A DNA stretch of 64,000 nt from Marivirga arenosa (lineage in GTDB: Bacteria > Bacteroidota > Bacteroidia > Cytophagales > Cyclobacteriaceae): the NCBI RefSeq assembly GCF_030503875.2, contig NZ_CP129968.2, positions 3,498,001 through 3,562,000 on the forward strand. Direction: 5' to 3'. The notes beneath the pieces were generated by a model. That model did no database searches. It saw only the letters and a program-made list of their open reading frames with translations, and was not told where the DNA came from. Position numbers and translations under genes: made by a program. Shown one piece after another: positions 19,041 to 28,660 of this stretch. How positions within the stretch are numbered: the first letter of the stretch is position 1; each line of letters begins with the position of its first letter.

Positions 19041-20285
19041 ATGATTTTAACTTCAGATCAATTTTTTGCGATCATTTTAATGGTGGTAGCTATTGACTAT
19101 GCACTTAATACTGTAGTAGACTTACTAAACTTCAAAAGAGCTAATTCAAAACTACCAGAGGATTTACAAGGTTTTTTCAATCAAGAGAAATATTCAGAAG
19201 CAGTTAAATACCAAAGAGTAAACACTAAATTCGGTTTATGGAGCGGATTATCTAGTTTGGTAATCATGCTTATTGTATTACTGTTTGGTCTATTTGGAGA
19301 ATTAGATGATTATGTAAGAGTTCATTTTAATTCTGTTATCACCCAAACATTAGCCTTCTTCGGAATTATTTTTATTGTAAACGATATATGGAATATTCCT
19401 TGGCAATGGTATTCTACATTTAAGATTGAGGAAAGCTTTGGTTTTAATAAAATGACATCCACCTTATTTTGGAAGGATAAAATCAAATCATACGTTTTAA
19501 CAGCAATAATTGGAGGAATCCTATTGTCTATTTTAGTATTTCTGATTACCTGGATAGGCCAATCTTTTTGGTGGATTTTTTGGATTGTGATAGCAATATT
19601 TATGATTGGTGCTAATTTTTTTTACACTAGCTGGATATTGCCTCTTTTCAATAAGTTAGTGCCTTTAGAAGATGGAAGTTTACGCGAGAAGATAATGTCA
19701 TATGGTAAATCTGTAGAATTCCCTATTCAAAATATTTATGTTATGGATGGCTCTAAAAGATCCGCAAAAGCTAATGCCTTTTTCTCAGGTTTTGGTAAAA
19801 GGAAGAAAATTGTACTCTTTGACACTTTATTAGAAAAGAATACAGAAGAGGAGTTAGTTGCCATTTTAGCTCATGAAGTAGGTCACTACAAAAAGAAACA
19901 TACAATTTCCGGTCTGTTCAGTGGTATTCTTCAAACCGGTGCTATGCTATTTATCATGTCATTTATGATATTCAACCCTGAATTGAGTAAAGCACTGGGT
20001 GCGGCTCAGCTAAGCTTCCCTGTTAATTTTATTGCATTTGGAATTATATATACACCTATTAGCTTGATTTTATCATTGTTTTCAAACTTTATTAGTCGAA
20101 AACATGAATATCAAGCTGATGAATTTGCGACAATTACTTACAATGGTAATGCTTTGCAAAATGCTCTTAAAAAGCTTTCTGTGGACAGTTTGAGCAATTT
20201 AAAACCACATAAGTTGTATGTATTCTTTCATTACTCACATCCCCCGCTCTTAGAAAGACTAAAAGCTATCGATAAGCTCAAATAA
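19041..20285 (+). CDS. M48 family metallopeptidase (CAAX-protease-1-like)
   Basis: This 414-aa integral membrane protease of the Ste24/HtpX clan has an N-terminal membrane domain with several helices (about 1-210). The zinc site HEVGHYKKKH lies near residue 278, and the third ligand is in the EYQADEFA segment near 355. The N-terminal M48_N-like region and the length of about 415 aa resemble CAAX prenyl protease 1 homologues. In bacteria these proteases take part in membrane-protein quality control; the substrate is unknown. It lies 8 bp after the PorP/SprF gene and may be cotranscribed with it. Confidence 0.88.
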   Translation: MILTSDQFFAIILMVVAIDYALNTVVDLLNFKRANSKLPEDLQGFFNQEKYSEAVKYQRVNTKFGLWSGLSSLVIMLIVLLFGLFGELDDYVRVHFNSVITQTLAFFGIIFIVNDIWNIPWQWYSTFKIEESFGFNKMTSTLFWKDKIKSYVLTAIIGGILLSILVFLITWIGQSFWWIFWIVIAIFMIGANFFYTSWILPLFNKLVPLEDGSLREKIMSYGKSVEFPIQNIYVMDGSKRSAKANAFFSGFGKRKKIVLFDTLLEKNTEEELVAILAHEVGHYKKKHTISGLFSGILQTGAMLFIMSFMIFNPELSKALGAAQLSFPVNFIAFGIIYTPISLILSLFSNFISRKHEYQADEFATITYNGNALQNALKKLSVDSLSNLKPHKLYVFFHYSHPPLLERLKAIDKLK

Positions 20286-20447
20286 AGATTGTTATATTTT
20301 TAAAGAAAAAAATTATCTTTATGCCATAAGAGTACTAATACCGCTTTAAATGATTATATTTCTTAAACAAATTGACGAAATATAATATTATTTTGTAGTG
20401 TTATTAAAGCTATCAACAAGCTTATAATTAATTAAAAGCAAATTATT

Positions 20448-22760
20448 ATGAAAAAATCACTTATTGTATTATTCTGTTTAAGCATCTCTACTATGGTTTT
20501 TGCTCAACAGGATAAAATAGATGGCTTAATCTATAGGGGTGAAAATCTTTTTAAAATAAAGAATTACGAAGGAACAGTTAAATCATTAGCTGAAGCCGTA
20601 GAACTAGGTGCAAACGAGCCCTATGTTAATTATATGTTAGGAGTATCATATTTAATGATGCCAAATGCAACCGACCAATTAAAAGCTGCACCTATTTTTT
20701 CAAAATTGGAAATGCAAGGCAGCTTTTCTGATCTACCCCAAGATGCTTACTACTATATGGGACAAGCATTCCATAAATCTTTGGAATTGGAAAAAGCGAC
20801 TAAATATTACAACCAATATTTAAATAGCTTAAGTGATTCCCAAAGAAAAGAAAGAGCGGATGTAGAGTTAGAGATCGCGAAAGTTGAAAATGCTAAACGA
20901 TTATTAAGCCAGAAAAAAGATATCAATATTCAAAGAATGGCTCCTCCTATCAACTCAGAATTCACTGAATATAATCCAGTGGTTTCTGCAGATCAGTCGG
21001 TAATGGCATTCACCTCATTAAGACCTAACCAAAGAACTGGAAGATCATCTGAAGATGTATATATCACTTACAAAAGCTCAGGCGACTGGGGTGAGCCTCA
21101 AAAAATTGACATCAGAACTGACGAAAACGTGGGTACTGCTGGTATCTCACCTGATGGCCAACAAATGCTAGTTTTTATTGGATCAGGAAACACTGGAAAC
21201 CTTTATATCATGAGAAAAGAAGCTGATGGATGGAGTCAGCCATCAGCTATTGAAGGATTAAATTCTCGTGATTTAGAAAGTACTGGTTCAATCACACCTG
21301 ATGGAAAGAAAATCTATTTTGCGAGTAACAGGCCAGGTGGTTATGGTGGAATGGATATTTGGGTAGCTGAAAGCTTAGGAAACGGAAAATGGGGAAATGT
21401 AAAAAACTTAGGTGCAGAAGTGAACAGTAAATATGACGAAGATGCTCCTTTCATTCACCCTGATATGAAGACTTTGTATTACACTTCTAATGGTATAAAT
21501 TCCATGGGAGGAAGAGATATTTTTAGAACTAACCTTGTGGGTGGAAAATGGACTTCACCACAAAATATGGGATATCCAATTAACACTCCGTTAAATGATA
21601 ATTACTTTACCTTATCAGCAGATGGAAGTAAAGGATATTTCTCATCTGATAGACAGGGTGGATATGGAGGACAGGACATCTACATTTTTGATATGCCTGA
21701 AAAATATGCCAATATTCCTCTTACCATGCTAAAAGGTAAAATTACTGCAGGTGAGGATGAACAACCCGTTCCTACTAAAATCAAACTAATTGATAATGAA
21801 AATAACACTAAAGTAGATTATGTGTACGATCCAGATCCTAATACAGGTAATTATCTAATCATTTTACCCCCAGGTAAAAATTATGACTTGATAATTGAAT
21901 CAGAAGGATATCTTCCTTACACCTTAAACATCAATGTACCTAACCAGACTTATTTCTATGAGCTTTATCAGAAAATTAATCTAAAGCTTATAAAGCAGTT
22001 TGATGTAGTGGTAGGACAAGAAGTTTCAGTTAACAATGCATTTTACGATACCAAGCAAGAAGGGACGTACTCTCCTAGACAGGCAAATGAGGCTATGTTA
22101 GTACAAAGTGATAGTTTGGATGTTTACGATATGATGGATGCGATAATTGCCGCTGAAGATACTGCAGCTTTTAATTATATGATGGATTTAATGTACTCAG
22201 TAAATCCAATTGAGGATGTTGATTTCAGCGCGAATGAAGATGAAATGGAAATCGCTAGTAGAACCTATTATTATGATGAAAGTGATACTACTACCTTAAA
22301 AAGTAGAGTGGTTGAAGGTGAGACTATTTACTCTCTGCCGACAATGTATGTAACGGAAGAAGCTGAGCAACAAAAGAAGGAAAAAGCACAGAAAGCTGAA
22401 ATCACATACGACAAATCTTTACTTGAGCCTGTTTACAAAATCTATTTTGATGTAGGGGAAGCAAAGTTTGCAGATAAATACAATTCTCAATTACAAGAGA
22501 TTTATGAGCAATTACAGAAGCATGATGCGCTGGGGATTCAAATTTCAGGATATGCTTCAGCTGAAGGAGACCCCGAATTAAACAGGAAATTATCGAATAA
22601 AAGAGCTATTGAAGTAGTAAATTTCTTCAACTACAAAGGAGTTGTTAGGAGAAGAATTATTGCAAAAGGATACGGCTCTACTAAATCAGACACTAAAAAT
22701 CCAGCTGAAAACAGACGTGTAGAAGTTCAAATAATTGATCTTAATAATGTTGACAGGTAA
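20448..22760 (+). CDS. TPR-WD40-OmpA periplasmic/outer-membrane protein, PorE-like
   Basis: This 770-aa protein has a signal peptide ending in VFAQ and TPR-like helices (about 25-150). A PD40/WD40-like propeller follows, with repeats such as YFASNRPGGYGGMDIWV and YFSSDRQGGYGGQDIYI (about 165-420). Next is a carboxypeptidase-regulatory-like domain (about 430-510), and last an OmpA-like peptidoglycan-binding domain (about 640-770; ISGYASAEGDPELNRKLSNK). This order matches PorE, a T9SS component that links the apparatus to peptidoglycan, so a T9SS role is likely but inferred. The linker between 520 and 640 is acidic. A strong terminator follows at 22781-22809. Confidence 0.75.
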   Translation: MKKSLIVLFCLSISTMVFAQQDKIDGLIYRGENLFKIKNYEGTVKSLAEAVELGANEPYVNYMLGVSYLMMPNATDQLKAAPIFSKLEMQGSFSDLPQDAYYYMGQAFHKSLELEKATKYYNQYLNSLSDSQRKERADVELEIAKVENAKRLLSQKKDINIQRMAPPINSEFTEYNPVVSADQSVMAFTSLRPNQRTGRSSEDVYITYKSSGDWGEPQKIDIRTDENVGTAGISPDGQQMLVFIGSGNTGNLYIMRKEADGWSQPSAIEGLNSRDLESTGSITPDGKKIYFASNRPGGYGGMDIWVAESLGNGKWGNVKNLGAEVNSKYDEDAPFIHPDMKTLYYTSNGINSMGGRDIFRTNLVGGKWTSPQNMGYPINTPLNDNYFTLSADGSKGYFSSDRQGGYGGQDIYIFDMPEKYANIPLTMLKGKITAGEDEQPVPTKIKLIDNENNTKVDYVYDPDPNTGNYLIILPPGKNYDLIIESEGYLPYTLNINVPNQTYFYELYQKINLKLIKQFDVVVGQEVSVNNAFYDTKQEGTYSPRQANEAMLVQSDSLDVYDMMDAIIAAEDTAAFNYMMDLMYSVNPIEDVDFSANEDEMEIASRTYYYDESDTTTLKSRVVEGETIYSLPTMYVTEEAEQQKKEKAQKAEITYDKSLLEPVYKIYFDVGEAKFADKYNSQLQEIYEQLQKHDALGIQISGYASAEGDPELNRKLSNKRAIEVVNFFNYKGVVRRRIIAKGYGSTKSDTKNPAENRRVEVQIIDLNNVDR

Positions 22761-22780
22761 TTAATTGAAACAAAAGTTTA

Positions 22781-22809
22781 AAGGCTATCCAAACAGATAG
22801 CCTTTTTTT
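22781..22809 (+). terminator. Intrinsic terminator after the PorE-like gene
   Basis: GGCTATC at 22783-22789 and GATAGCC at 22796-22802 form a stem with a 6-nt loop, followed by seven T residues. Confidence 0.9.
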
Positions 22810-22895
22810 ATGCTTAATATTCATAGTTTGAGGCTAAAAAATTCGTTTTTCGTTCAACACATTCTATCTTTGAAGGAATATAAGTTGATCATACT

Positions 22896-24485
22896 ATGGC
22901 AAAAAACGACATACAAAAAGCTGTTTATACTAAACCTACCAATAAGGAAAAAAACGAGCTATTAAAAGAAAAAAATGCTGCTGCACTAAAAGGTGGTGGT
23001 GAAGATCGAATAGAAGCTCAACATAAAAAAGGCAAACTTACGGCCAGAGAAAGAATTGATCTTTTAATGGATGAAGGTTCTTTTGAGGAAATTGGCAAGT
23101 TCGTGATGCATCGTTGCAAAGACTTTGGATTGGACAAACAACATTATCCAGGAGATGGTGTAGTAACAGGCTATGGAACTGTAAATGGTAGATTAACCTA
23201 TGTATTCAGCCAAGATTTTACTGTTTTTGGTGGCTCACTATCTGAAACCCATGCAGAAAAAATAGTGAAAATCATGGAAATGGCTATGAAAAATGGGGCT
23301 CCAGTAATTGGCTTGAATGATTCTGGTGGAGCTAGAATCCAAGAAGGGGTCGTTTCTTTAGGGGGGTATGCTGATATCTTTTACAGAAACGTTAGAGCAT
23401 CTGGGGTTGTACCACAAATATCAGCTATAATGGGGCCATGCGCTGGTGGAGCGGTATACTCTCCTGCCATGACAGATTTCATTATGATGGTTGAAAATAC
23501 AAGTTATATGTTTGTGACTGGGCCAAATGTTGTAAAGACAGTAACTCAGGAAAACGTAACTTCAGAAGAGCTTGGTGGGGCAAGTACGCATAGTACTAAG
23601 AGCGGTGTAACACATTTCTCTTGTGCTAATGAATTAGAATGCATCAATAATATTAAAACATTATTGAGCTATGTTCCTCAGAATTGTGAAGATCCTGTTC
23701 CATCTGTTCATTATGAATTAAAAGAGGATGAAACAAGAAAAGGATTAAATGAGATAGTTCCTGACAATCCTAATCAGCCTTATGATATGAGGGAAGTGAT
23801 TGAAGAAACTGTAGATGAAAATAGTTTCTTTGAAGTTCATAAAAACTATGCTGAGAATATAGTAGTTGGTTTTGCTCACTTAGCAGGAAGAAGCATTGGT
23901 ATAGTTGGAAATCAACCTGCATCATTAGCTGGAGTATTGGATAATGATGCTAGTAAAAAAGCTGCCCGATTCGTTCGTTTCTGTGACAGCTTTAACATTC
24001 CTTTATTAGTATTTGAAGATGTACCAGGTTTCTTACCAGGAACAGATCAAGAATGGAATGGAATTATTTCGAATGGTGCAAAACTGCTATATGCTTTCAG
24101 TGAAGCTACTGTTCCAAGAGTAACCGTTATTACGCGTAAAGCGTATGGTGGCGCCTATGATGTGATGAACTCTAAGCATATAGGTGCGGATATGAATTAC
24201 GCATGGCCAACTGCTGAAATTGCCGTAATGGGTGCTAAAGGTGCATCAGAAATCATTTTCAGAAAGGAAATTGCAGCAGCAGATGATCCTGAAGCTAAAT
24301 TAGATGAAAAAGTACAAGAATATACCGAAAAGTTTGCTAATCCTTACAGAGCAGCACACAGAGGTTATGTGGATGAGGTGATATTACCATCTGATACAAG
24401 AAAGAAACTAATCAAAGCTTTCTCAATGTTGGAAAACAAAGTAGATACACTGCCTAAAAAGAAACACGGAAATATTCCATTATAA
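22896..24485 (+). CDS. Acyl-CoA carboxylase, carboxyltransferase (beta) subunit, propionyl-CoA carboxylase-like
   Basis: This 529-aa protein is a biotin-dependent carboxyltransferase of the PccB/MmdA family, which moves the carboxyl group from biotin to an acyl-CoA. Visible signatures include [19 protein letters not shown], the first oxyanion-type motif [26 protein letters not shown], and the second-domain segment [15 protein letters not shown] with the later AYGGAYDVM. The length is normal. Substrate choice between propionyl-CoA and methylmalonyl-CoA cannot be settled by eye, and no biotin carboxylase gene is adjacent. A TATCTTTG box lies at 22865-22872 and a terminator follows. Confidence 0.9.
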   Translation: MAKNDIQKAVYTKPTNKEKNELLKEKNAAALKGGGEDRIEAQHKKGKLTARERIDLLMDEGSFEEIGKFVMHRCKDFGLDKQHYPGDGVVTGYGTVNGRLTYVFSQDFTVFGGSLSETHAEKIVKIMEMAMKNGAPVIGLNDSGGARIQEGVVSLGGYADIFYRNVRASGVVPQISAIMGPCAGGAVYSPAMTDFIMMVENTSYMFVTGPNVVKTVTQENVTSEELGGASTHSTKSGVTHFSCANELECINNIKTLLSYVPQNCEDPVPSVHYELKEDETRKGLNEIVPDNPNQPYDMREVIEETVDENSFFEVHKNYAENIVVGFAHLAGRSIGIVGNQPASLAGVLDNDASKKAARFVRFCDSFNIPLLVFEDVPGFLPGTDQEWNGIISNGAKLLYAFSEATVPRVTVITRKAYGGAYDVMNSKHIGADMNYAWPTAEIAVMGAKGASEIIFRKEIAAADDPEAKLDEKVQEYTEKFANPYRAAHRGYVDEVILPSDTRKKLIKAFSMLENKVDTLPKKKHGNIPL

Positions 24486-24489
24486 TCTA

Positions 24490-24513
24490 AGCCTCCACAT
24501 GGAGGCTTTTTTA
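24490..24513 (+). terminator. Intrinsic terminator after the carboxylase gene
   Basis: GCCTCCA and TGGAGGC form a perfect stem with a 2-nt centre (24491-24506), followed by a T run. Confidence 0.9.
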
Positions 24514-24541
24514 TTGAGTTAAAAAGTTATATGTAACTTTG
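24514..24541 (+). promoter_or_regulatory. Bacteroidota-type promoter for the sterol-desaturase-family gene
   Basis: TTG at 24514-24516, a 17-bp spacer, then TAACTTTG at 24534-24541. It lies directly after the terminator and about 60 bp before the start codon. Confidence 0.55.
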
Positions 24542-24599
24542 GTTACATTTAATCGAACTGCTTTATTTCTATATTCGTTATAGTTTGAAAATTTAGATA

Positions 24600-25478
24600 A
24601 TGGAATACATTGATATCTTTATCACTTCATTTAAAGACTACGCGAGATATGTAGGAAATGAAGTAATTAATCCACATTGGGGTAATTATTTATACTGGCT
24701 GATTGGAATATCGCTATTCTTCTATGCATTAGAACTAATCATGCCTTGGAGGAAAAACCAACCTAAAATTAGAAAAGACTTCTGGTTGGATGCTTTTTAT
24801 ATGTTCTTCAACTTTTTTCTATTCTCTTTAGTGGGATATTATGCAGTTTCAAATGTATTCGTTGAGTTATTTAATGATTTCTTAGCTTTGTTTGGAATCG
24901 AAAATTTGGTAGCCATTGAAATCAATACCTGGCCAGTATGGGCTCAATTACTTACCTTATTTTTAGTTCGAGATTTTATTCATTGGAACGTGCATAGATT
25001 ACTGCATGCTGTGCCTGCATTATGGGAATTCCACAAAGTCCATCATTCGGTTGAACAAATGGGATTTGCAGCTCATTTAAGGTTCCATTGGATGGAAACT
25101 ATAGTGTATAGAACCATTGAATATATTCCACTAGCCATGATTGGTTTCGGAATACAAGAATTTCTATTGGTTCATTTATTTGCATTGGCAATCGGACACT
25201 TTAATCATTCTAATATAAAAGTCCCATTAGGTCCTTTAAAGTATATATTCAATAATCCGCAAATGCATATATGGCATCATGCTAAGCATATACCATCAAA
25301 AACTGGAGTGAATTTCGGGATTTCATTAAGTATATGGGATTATATTTTTGGCACTCATTACATACCAAAAGAAGGAAGAGATGAGCCATTAGGTTTTGAT
25401 GGTATGGATAAATTTCCTGAAAATTTAAAAGATCAATTAATCTATGGGCTTAAACCTCATAAAGAAAATTCAAAATAA
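24600..25478 (+). CDS. Sterol desaturase / fatty acid hydroxylase family protein
   Basis: This 292-aa integral membrane di-iron enzyme has about four hydrophobic helices. The histidine clusters of the fatty-acid-hydroxylase superfamily are present: HRLLH near 137, EFHKVHH near 147-153, and the C-terminal MHIWHHAKH near 221-229, with further His residues between them. Members hydroxylate or desaturate lipids, carotenoids or alkylglycerols; the substrate here is unknown. The gene is the last chromosomal gene before the tRNA used as island attachment site. Confidence 0.85.
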   Translation: MEYIDIFITSFKDYARYVGNEVINPHWGNYLYWLIGISLFFYALELIMPWRKNQPKIRKDFWLDAFYMFFNFFLFSLVGYYAVSNVFVELFNDFLALFGIENLVAIEINTWPVWAQLLTLFLVRDFIHWNVHRLLHAVPALWEFHKVHHSVEQMGFAAHLRFHWMETIVYRTIEYIPLAMIGFGIQEFLLVHLFALAIGHFNHSNIKVPLGPLKYIFNNPQMHIWHHAKHIPSKTGVNFGISLSIWDYIFGTHYIPKEGRDEPLGFDGMDKFPENLKDQLIYGLKPHKENSK

Positions 25479-25571
25479 TTGATTAATTCCTTCGATATCT
25501 ATTGCGCAATTACCTGCAATTCCGTAACATTGCAATCCGAAAAACAGAGAGTTTCAAAACTCTAGTTTTTA

Positions 25572-25645
25572 GGGCCTATAGCTCAGCTGGTTAGAGCACT
25601 TGACTCATAATCAAGGGGTCCCTGGTTCGAGCCCAGGTGGGCCCA
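25572..25645 (+). tRNA. tRNA with CAT anticodon (tRNA-Ile2 or tRNA-Met)
   Basis: A 74-nt cloverleaf folds without error: acceptor GGGCCTA/TGGGCCC, D stem GCTC/GAGC, anticodon stem CTTGA/TCAAG with loop CTCATAA, and T stem CCTGG/CCAGG. CCA is not encoded. The CAT anticodon allows elongator tRNA-Met or the lysidine-modified tRNA-Ile that reads ATA. C4-G69 and C5-G68 pairs, which TilS recognises in E. coli tRNA-Ile2, favour the Ile assignment. The last 16 nt belong to the island's 35-bp direct repeat. Confidence 0.93.
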
Positions 25646-25664
25646 CTTTCAAAAATCATTTTGA
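25630..25664 (+). repeat. Left attachment repeat (tRNA 3' end)
   Basis: Thirty-five bases, identical to 50956-50990. They include the T-arm 3' strand and acceptor of the tRNA, so integration leaves the tRNA intact. Strand exchange must have happened within this block. Confidence 0.92.
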
Positions 25665-25670
25665 TACAAA

Positions 25671-25703
25671 AAGCCTTAAATCTTACGATTTAGGGCTTTT
25701 TTA
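25671..25703 (+). terminator. Intrinsic terminator after the tRNA
   Basis: AAGCC-T-TAAATC and GATTTA-G-GGCTT form a stem around TTAC, followed by a T run. A near-identical copy lies at the far end of the island (about 51000-51032). Confidence 0.85.
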
Positions 25704-25745
25704 TTTTTTATCATTCAATAAAAACCAATTAATATCAAATAAAAA

Positions 25746-25763
25746 GTGTCCATTTGGTGTCCA
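25746..25763 (+). promoter_or_regulatory. Paired GTGTCCA motifs, probable left integrase arm sites
   Basis: GTGTCCA occurs at 25746-25752 and again at 25757-25763, exactly 11 bp apart. A third copy lies at 25855-25861. The same pair with the same spacing occurs inside the right end. Arm-type binding sites for a tyrosine integrase are the simplest reading. Confidence 0.6.
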
Positions 25764-25878
25764 TTTTGAAATTGTATATTTTTGAACACTCGGCCCTTTC
25801 AAGCAAGTAGAGGCCGTTTTGCTGTCTGTTGTAATTATTTCTGCTCATGCTTTAGTGTCCATTTTAACATTACGCAAC

Positions 25879-27132
25879 ATGAGCAATTCAAAAAATCATT
25901 CATTAAGTACTTTACTGTATGTAAAGAAGCATCGCATCAAGGAAGGTTTAGCCCCTTTGTATCTGCGAATTTCAACCACCAATTCGAGAGTAGAATATTC
26001 ACTCAGTAGAAAAGTAGAATTCAAAAAGTGGAACTATAACAAGCAAAGGTTAGGAGGATCCACTCAGGAAACAAAAAAGTTAAATCGTTTCCTGGATCAA
26101 CTAATAGATAGAATTCACAAAATTTATGAAGAGCTGATACTGAACCAAGAATATGTAACAGCCGAAGTAATTAGAAACAAACTTTTCAACCTGGAAGAAG
26201 AAAGCGAAATCACCCTACTCTATCTTTCAAAGTATCACTTAGAGAACTTCACCAAGAAACTAAAGTGGAGCACACTAAAACACTACAAAGTGACAGAGAG
26301 ATATTTTCAAAGATTCCTAAAGGCAAAACACAAGTTAAGCGACATCCCTTTGAAAAGTATTGACTATAAATTTCTAATCGATTTTGAAGATTTCCTTCGC
26401 AATTGGAAACCAAAGGACCATCAAAAGGCACTAAATAATAATGGTGTGATGAAGCACATGATAAGATTTAGGAAACTTTTAAAACTAGCCCAAAGGCTCG
26501 ATTGGATAGAAAAGAACCCATTTAAAAAATATCAAACCCATTTTGAAAAAGTTGAAAGAGAATATCTGGATGGGAATGAACTTCAAGCCATTGAGGAAAA
26601 AGAGTTTAATATCCCAAGGCTCGAAATGGTAAGAGATATCTTTATATTCAGCTGTTATACAGGCCTATCTTATGTTGATATCTATCATTTATCGAAAGAT
26701 AATATTTCTATAGGCATGGATGGTGAGAGATGGATTCATTTGAAAAGAAAGAAAACGAATACATCCTTCTCGGTGATGCTTTTGCCAAAGGCAGAACACA
26801 TTATTGAAAAATATACAGATCATCCAAGAGCTTTTGAAAATCAGCTTTTACCTGTTTTATCTAACCAAAAAACCAACGCCTATCTAAAGGAAATTGCAGA
26901 TCTATGCGGCATAAAGAAAACGCTAACCTTTCATATAGCCCGACATACCTTTGCCACCACGGTTACTCTTACGAATGGAGTACCGATTGAAACAGTGAGC
27001 AAAATGTTAGGCCATACCAAGTTGGCCACCACACAGATTTACGCTAAAGTGGTCGAGAATAAAATAGGTGAAGATATGGCTGCACTAAAGCAGAAATTAT
27101 CACAATCCGAGCAACTGAAAAAGGCAGATTAA
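25879..27132 (+). CDS. Tyrosine-type site-specific recombinase (island integrase)
   Basis: A 417-aa integrase from the ATG at 25879. A start at 25819 is open too, but it would place a probable arm site (25855-25861) inside the gene and add a non-family N-terminus. The protein has an N-terminal arm-binding Arm-DNA region (SLSTLLYVKKHRIKEGLAPLY), a SAM-like core-binding domain and a catalytic domain. Catalytic residues seen are H352 and R355 (HIARH), H379 (LGH) and the nucleophile Y388 (QIYAKV). The usual first Arg is replaced by S264 in YTGLSYVD, as in IntDOT-type integrases of Bacteroides. It lies next to the tRNA and should catalyse integration and, with an excisionase, excision. Confidence 0.93.
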   Translation: MSNSKNHSLSTLLYVKKHRIKEGLAPLYLRISTTNSRVEYSLSRKVEFKKWNYNKQRLGGSTQETKKLNRFLDQLIDRIHKIYEELILNQEYVTAEVIRNKLFNLEEESEITLLYLSKYHLENFTKKLKWSTLKHYKVTERYFQRFLKAKHKLSDIPLKSIDYKFLIDFEDFLRNWKPKDHQKALNNNGVMKHMIRFRKLLKLAQRLDWIEKNPFKKYQTHFEKVEREYLDGNELQAIEEKEFNIPRLEMVRDIFIFSCYTGLSYVDIYHLSKDNISIGMDGERWIHLKRKKTNTSFSVMLLPKAEHIIEKYTDHPRAFENQLLPVLSNQKTNAYLKEIADLCGIKKTLTFHIARHTFATTVTLTNGVPIETVSKMLGHTKLATTQIYAKVVENKIGEDMAALKQKLSQSEQLKKAD

Positions 27133-27151
27133 TCTGCCTTTTCTTTTTTAC
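27121..27151 (+). terminator. Intrinsic terminator overlapping the integrase stop
   Basis: AAGGCAGATTAATCTGCCTT is a perfect palindrome at 27121-27140 that contains the stop codon, followed by a T-rich run. Confidence 0.85.
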
Positions 27152-27317
27152 CAGAGCAATATAATTTAATACCCAATAGTTTTAATTATTATATTTTAAA
27201 TACAACAGTATACTTATGGAATAATATTTGATATCAAACGAACCAATATTTCAGTCAAAACAGAACCATTCTCCCCACTTTTGAACCAATAATTAAACTA
27301 TTAAACCCTATTGAAAA

Positions 27318-28523
27318 GTGAGATATGAATTAGACCTATTTGACTATATCGTCTCTGAGTATTTTAAAAATGAAAAACAACAACTATCAAAATCAGAATT
27401 TCATGAATGGAAGCAGAACCTCTTAAAAGAAGAAGAACGGCTAAGGCAAAGCTTAATGAAAATGGTCTTTGTCAATCAGGATGACCAAGCCATTGAAAGG
27501 CAAGTACAATTCTACCAGCACAAACTGATTACCATTTCAAAAGAGGTAGCCAATCAGATTGAATACCTCCCAATTCCTTATGAGCGCATTATCAAAAAAG
27601 ATGACTACAGATCTCAATTAGGGCATCTATTTCTTAAAATTCTCTCTGACCTATTAACCTTTATTGAAAATCACTTTGCCCGATATTTCAATCAGGACAG
27701 CGAAGTACCCACCACTTATTTTGAAAGGTCCAGTACACAGCTGCGCTATAAATTATTTAAAATCAAAGAGCTCGGAGACCTTAAAAATATAGATCCTCCC
27801 CTTTTGAAAATTATTATTCATCACATTCAAAAAGCAATAGACAACCCAAAAGGCATCTCCTACCGCAAGTTTATCTATTGTAAAACATTCCTTTCTGAAA
27901 TGCTGGTTATGCTTTCTCGAGATCCGAAAGGCATTAAGATGGAAAAACAGATTATTACCAACTTAATATATCTGAACTTCAATGTATTTGCCATTTACAA
28001 TTACATTAGCAACCGACTTACTGAGCACTATCAAGCCAAATCCAATTATAATGATCAGCTACTGCAATTGCAGCTTTTCAAAAAGTTGATCAATCAATCT
28101 CATATAAAGCCTGATTTTGAATTTCATTCCAATACTCCAAGTCTTAAAGAAAGCCTTTTAATTTGGATTGAGGAGGAAGTATTCTACTTCAAAGAAAGAA
28201 AGCAGCTTTCAATTCAATACCAACAACCAGAGGTAGCCTGGAATAAAGCACATAAAACCAAAAAGCTTTACAGTACACTTTCAGTATCACAGCTAGCCTA
28301 TTTCATGAGGTTATTGTCAAATGCTAACATTATAACCCTTGAAAGTAAAGCCAAATTAATTGAATTAATATCAGATAACTTTTCTACTACGAGTCAGAAA
28401 GACATCTCCGTTAAGAGCTTAAAAAATAAAATCTATTCACCCGAATTTTCAACAATTGAGAACATTCAAAATCTGTTAGAAAACTTAATCCAAATGACCG
28501 AAAAGGATAAAACGATAAATTAA
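27318..28523 (+). CDS. RteC-like protein
   Basis: This 401-aa cytoplasmic protein starts with GTG at 27318; no earlier in-frame ATG gives a better start. The C-terminal third (YSTLSVSQLAYFMRLLSNANII, then STTSQKDISVKSLKNK) follows the pattern of RteC, a DNA-binding regulator that activates excision genes in the Bacteroides conjugative transposon CTnDOT. RteC itself is much shorter, so the N-terminal 200 residues, which are helical and charged, are an extension of unknown role. Its position between integrase and excisionase-like gene fits a regulator of excision. The family call is from remembered sequence style only. Confidence 0.55.
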   Translation: MRYELDLFDYIVSEYFKNEKQQLSKSEFHEWKQNLLKEEERLRQSLMKMVFVNQDDQAIERQVQFYQHKLITISKEVANQIEYLPIPYERIIKKDDYRSQLGHLFLKILSDLLTFIENHFARYFNQDSEVPTTYFERSSTQLRYKLFKIKELGDLKNIDPPLLKIIIHHIQKAIDNPKGISYRKFIYCKTFLSEMLVMLSRDPKGIKMEKQIITNLIYLNFNVFAIYNYISNRLTEHYQAKSNYNDQLLQLQLFKKLINQSHIKPDFEFHSNTPSLKESLLIWIEEEVFYFKERKQLSIQYQQPEVAWNKAHKTKKLYSTLSVSQLAYFMRLLSNANIITLESKAKLIELISDNFSTTSQKDISVKSLKNKIYSPEFSTIENIQNLLENLIQMTEKDKTIN

Positions 28524-28568
28524 TTTCATTTTTTTTCGTTTAAAAACTCTATTTAAACAAAATGGAAA

Positions 28569-28594
28569 GGGGTTATAGGGGGTTATATAACCCC
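28569..28594. promoter_or_regulatory. Palindromic operator-like site upstream of the excisionase-like gene
   Basis: GGGGTTATATAACCCC at 28579-28594 is a perfect 16-bp palindrome. It is preceded directly by a second GGGGTTATA half-site at 28569-28577. The site lies about 70 bp upstream of the HTH gene start and is probably a repressor or activator binding site. Confidence 0.5.
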
Positions 28595-28660
28595 TTTGCA
28601 ACTGTTTTAGCATTCCTCCTTTTTGCAGCTTTGCCATGACAACAAAAACAAGTAAATAGT

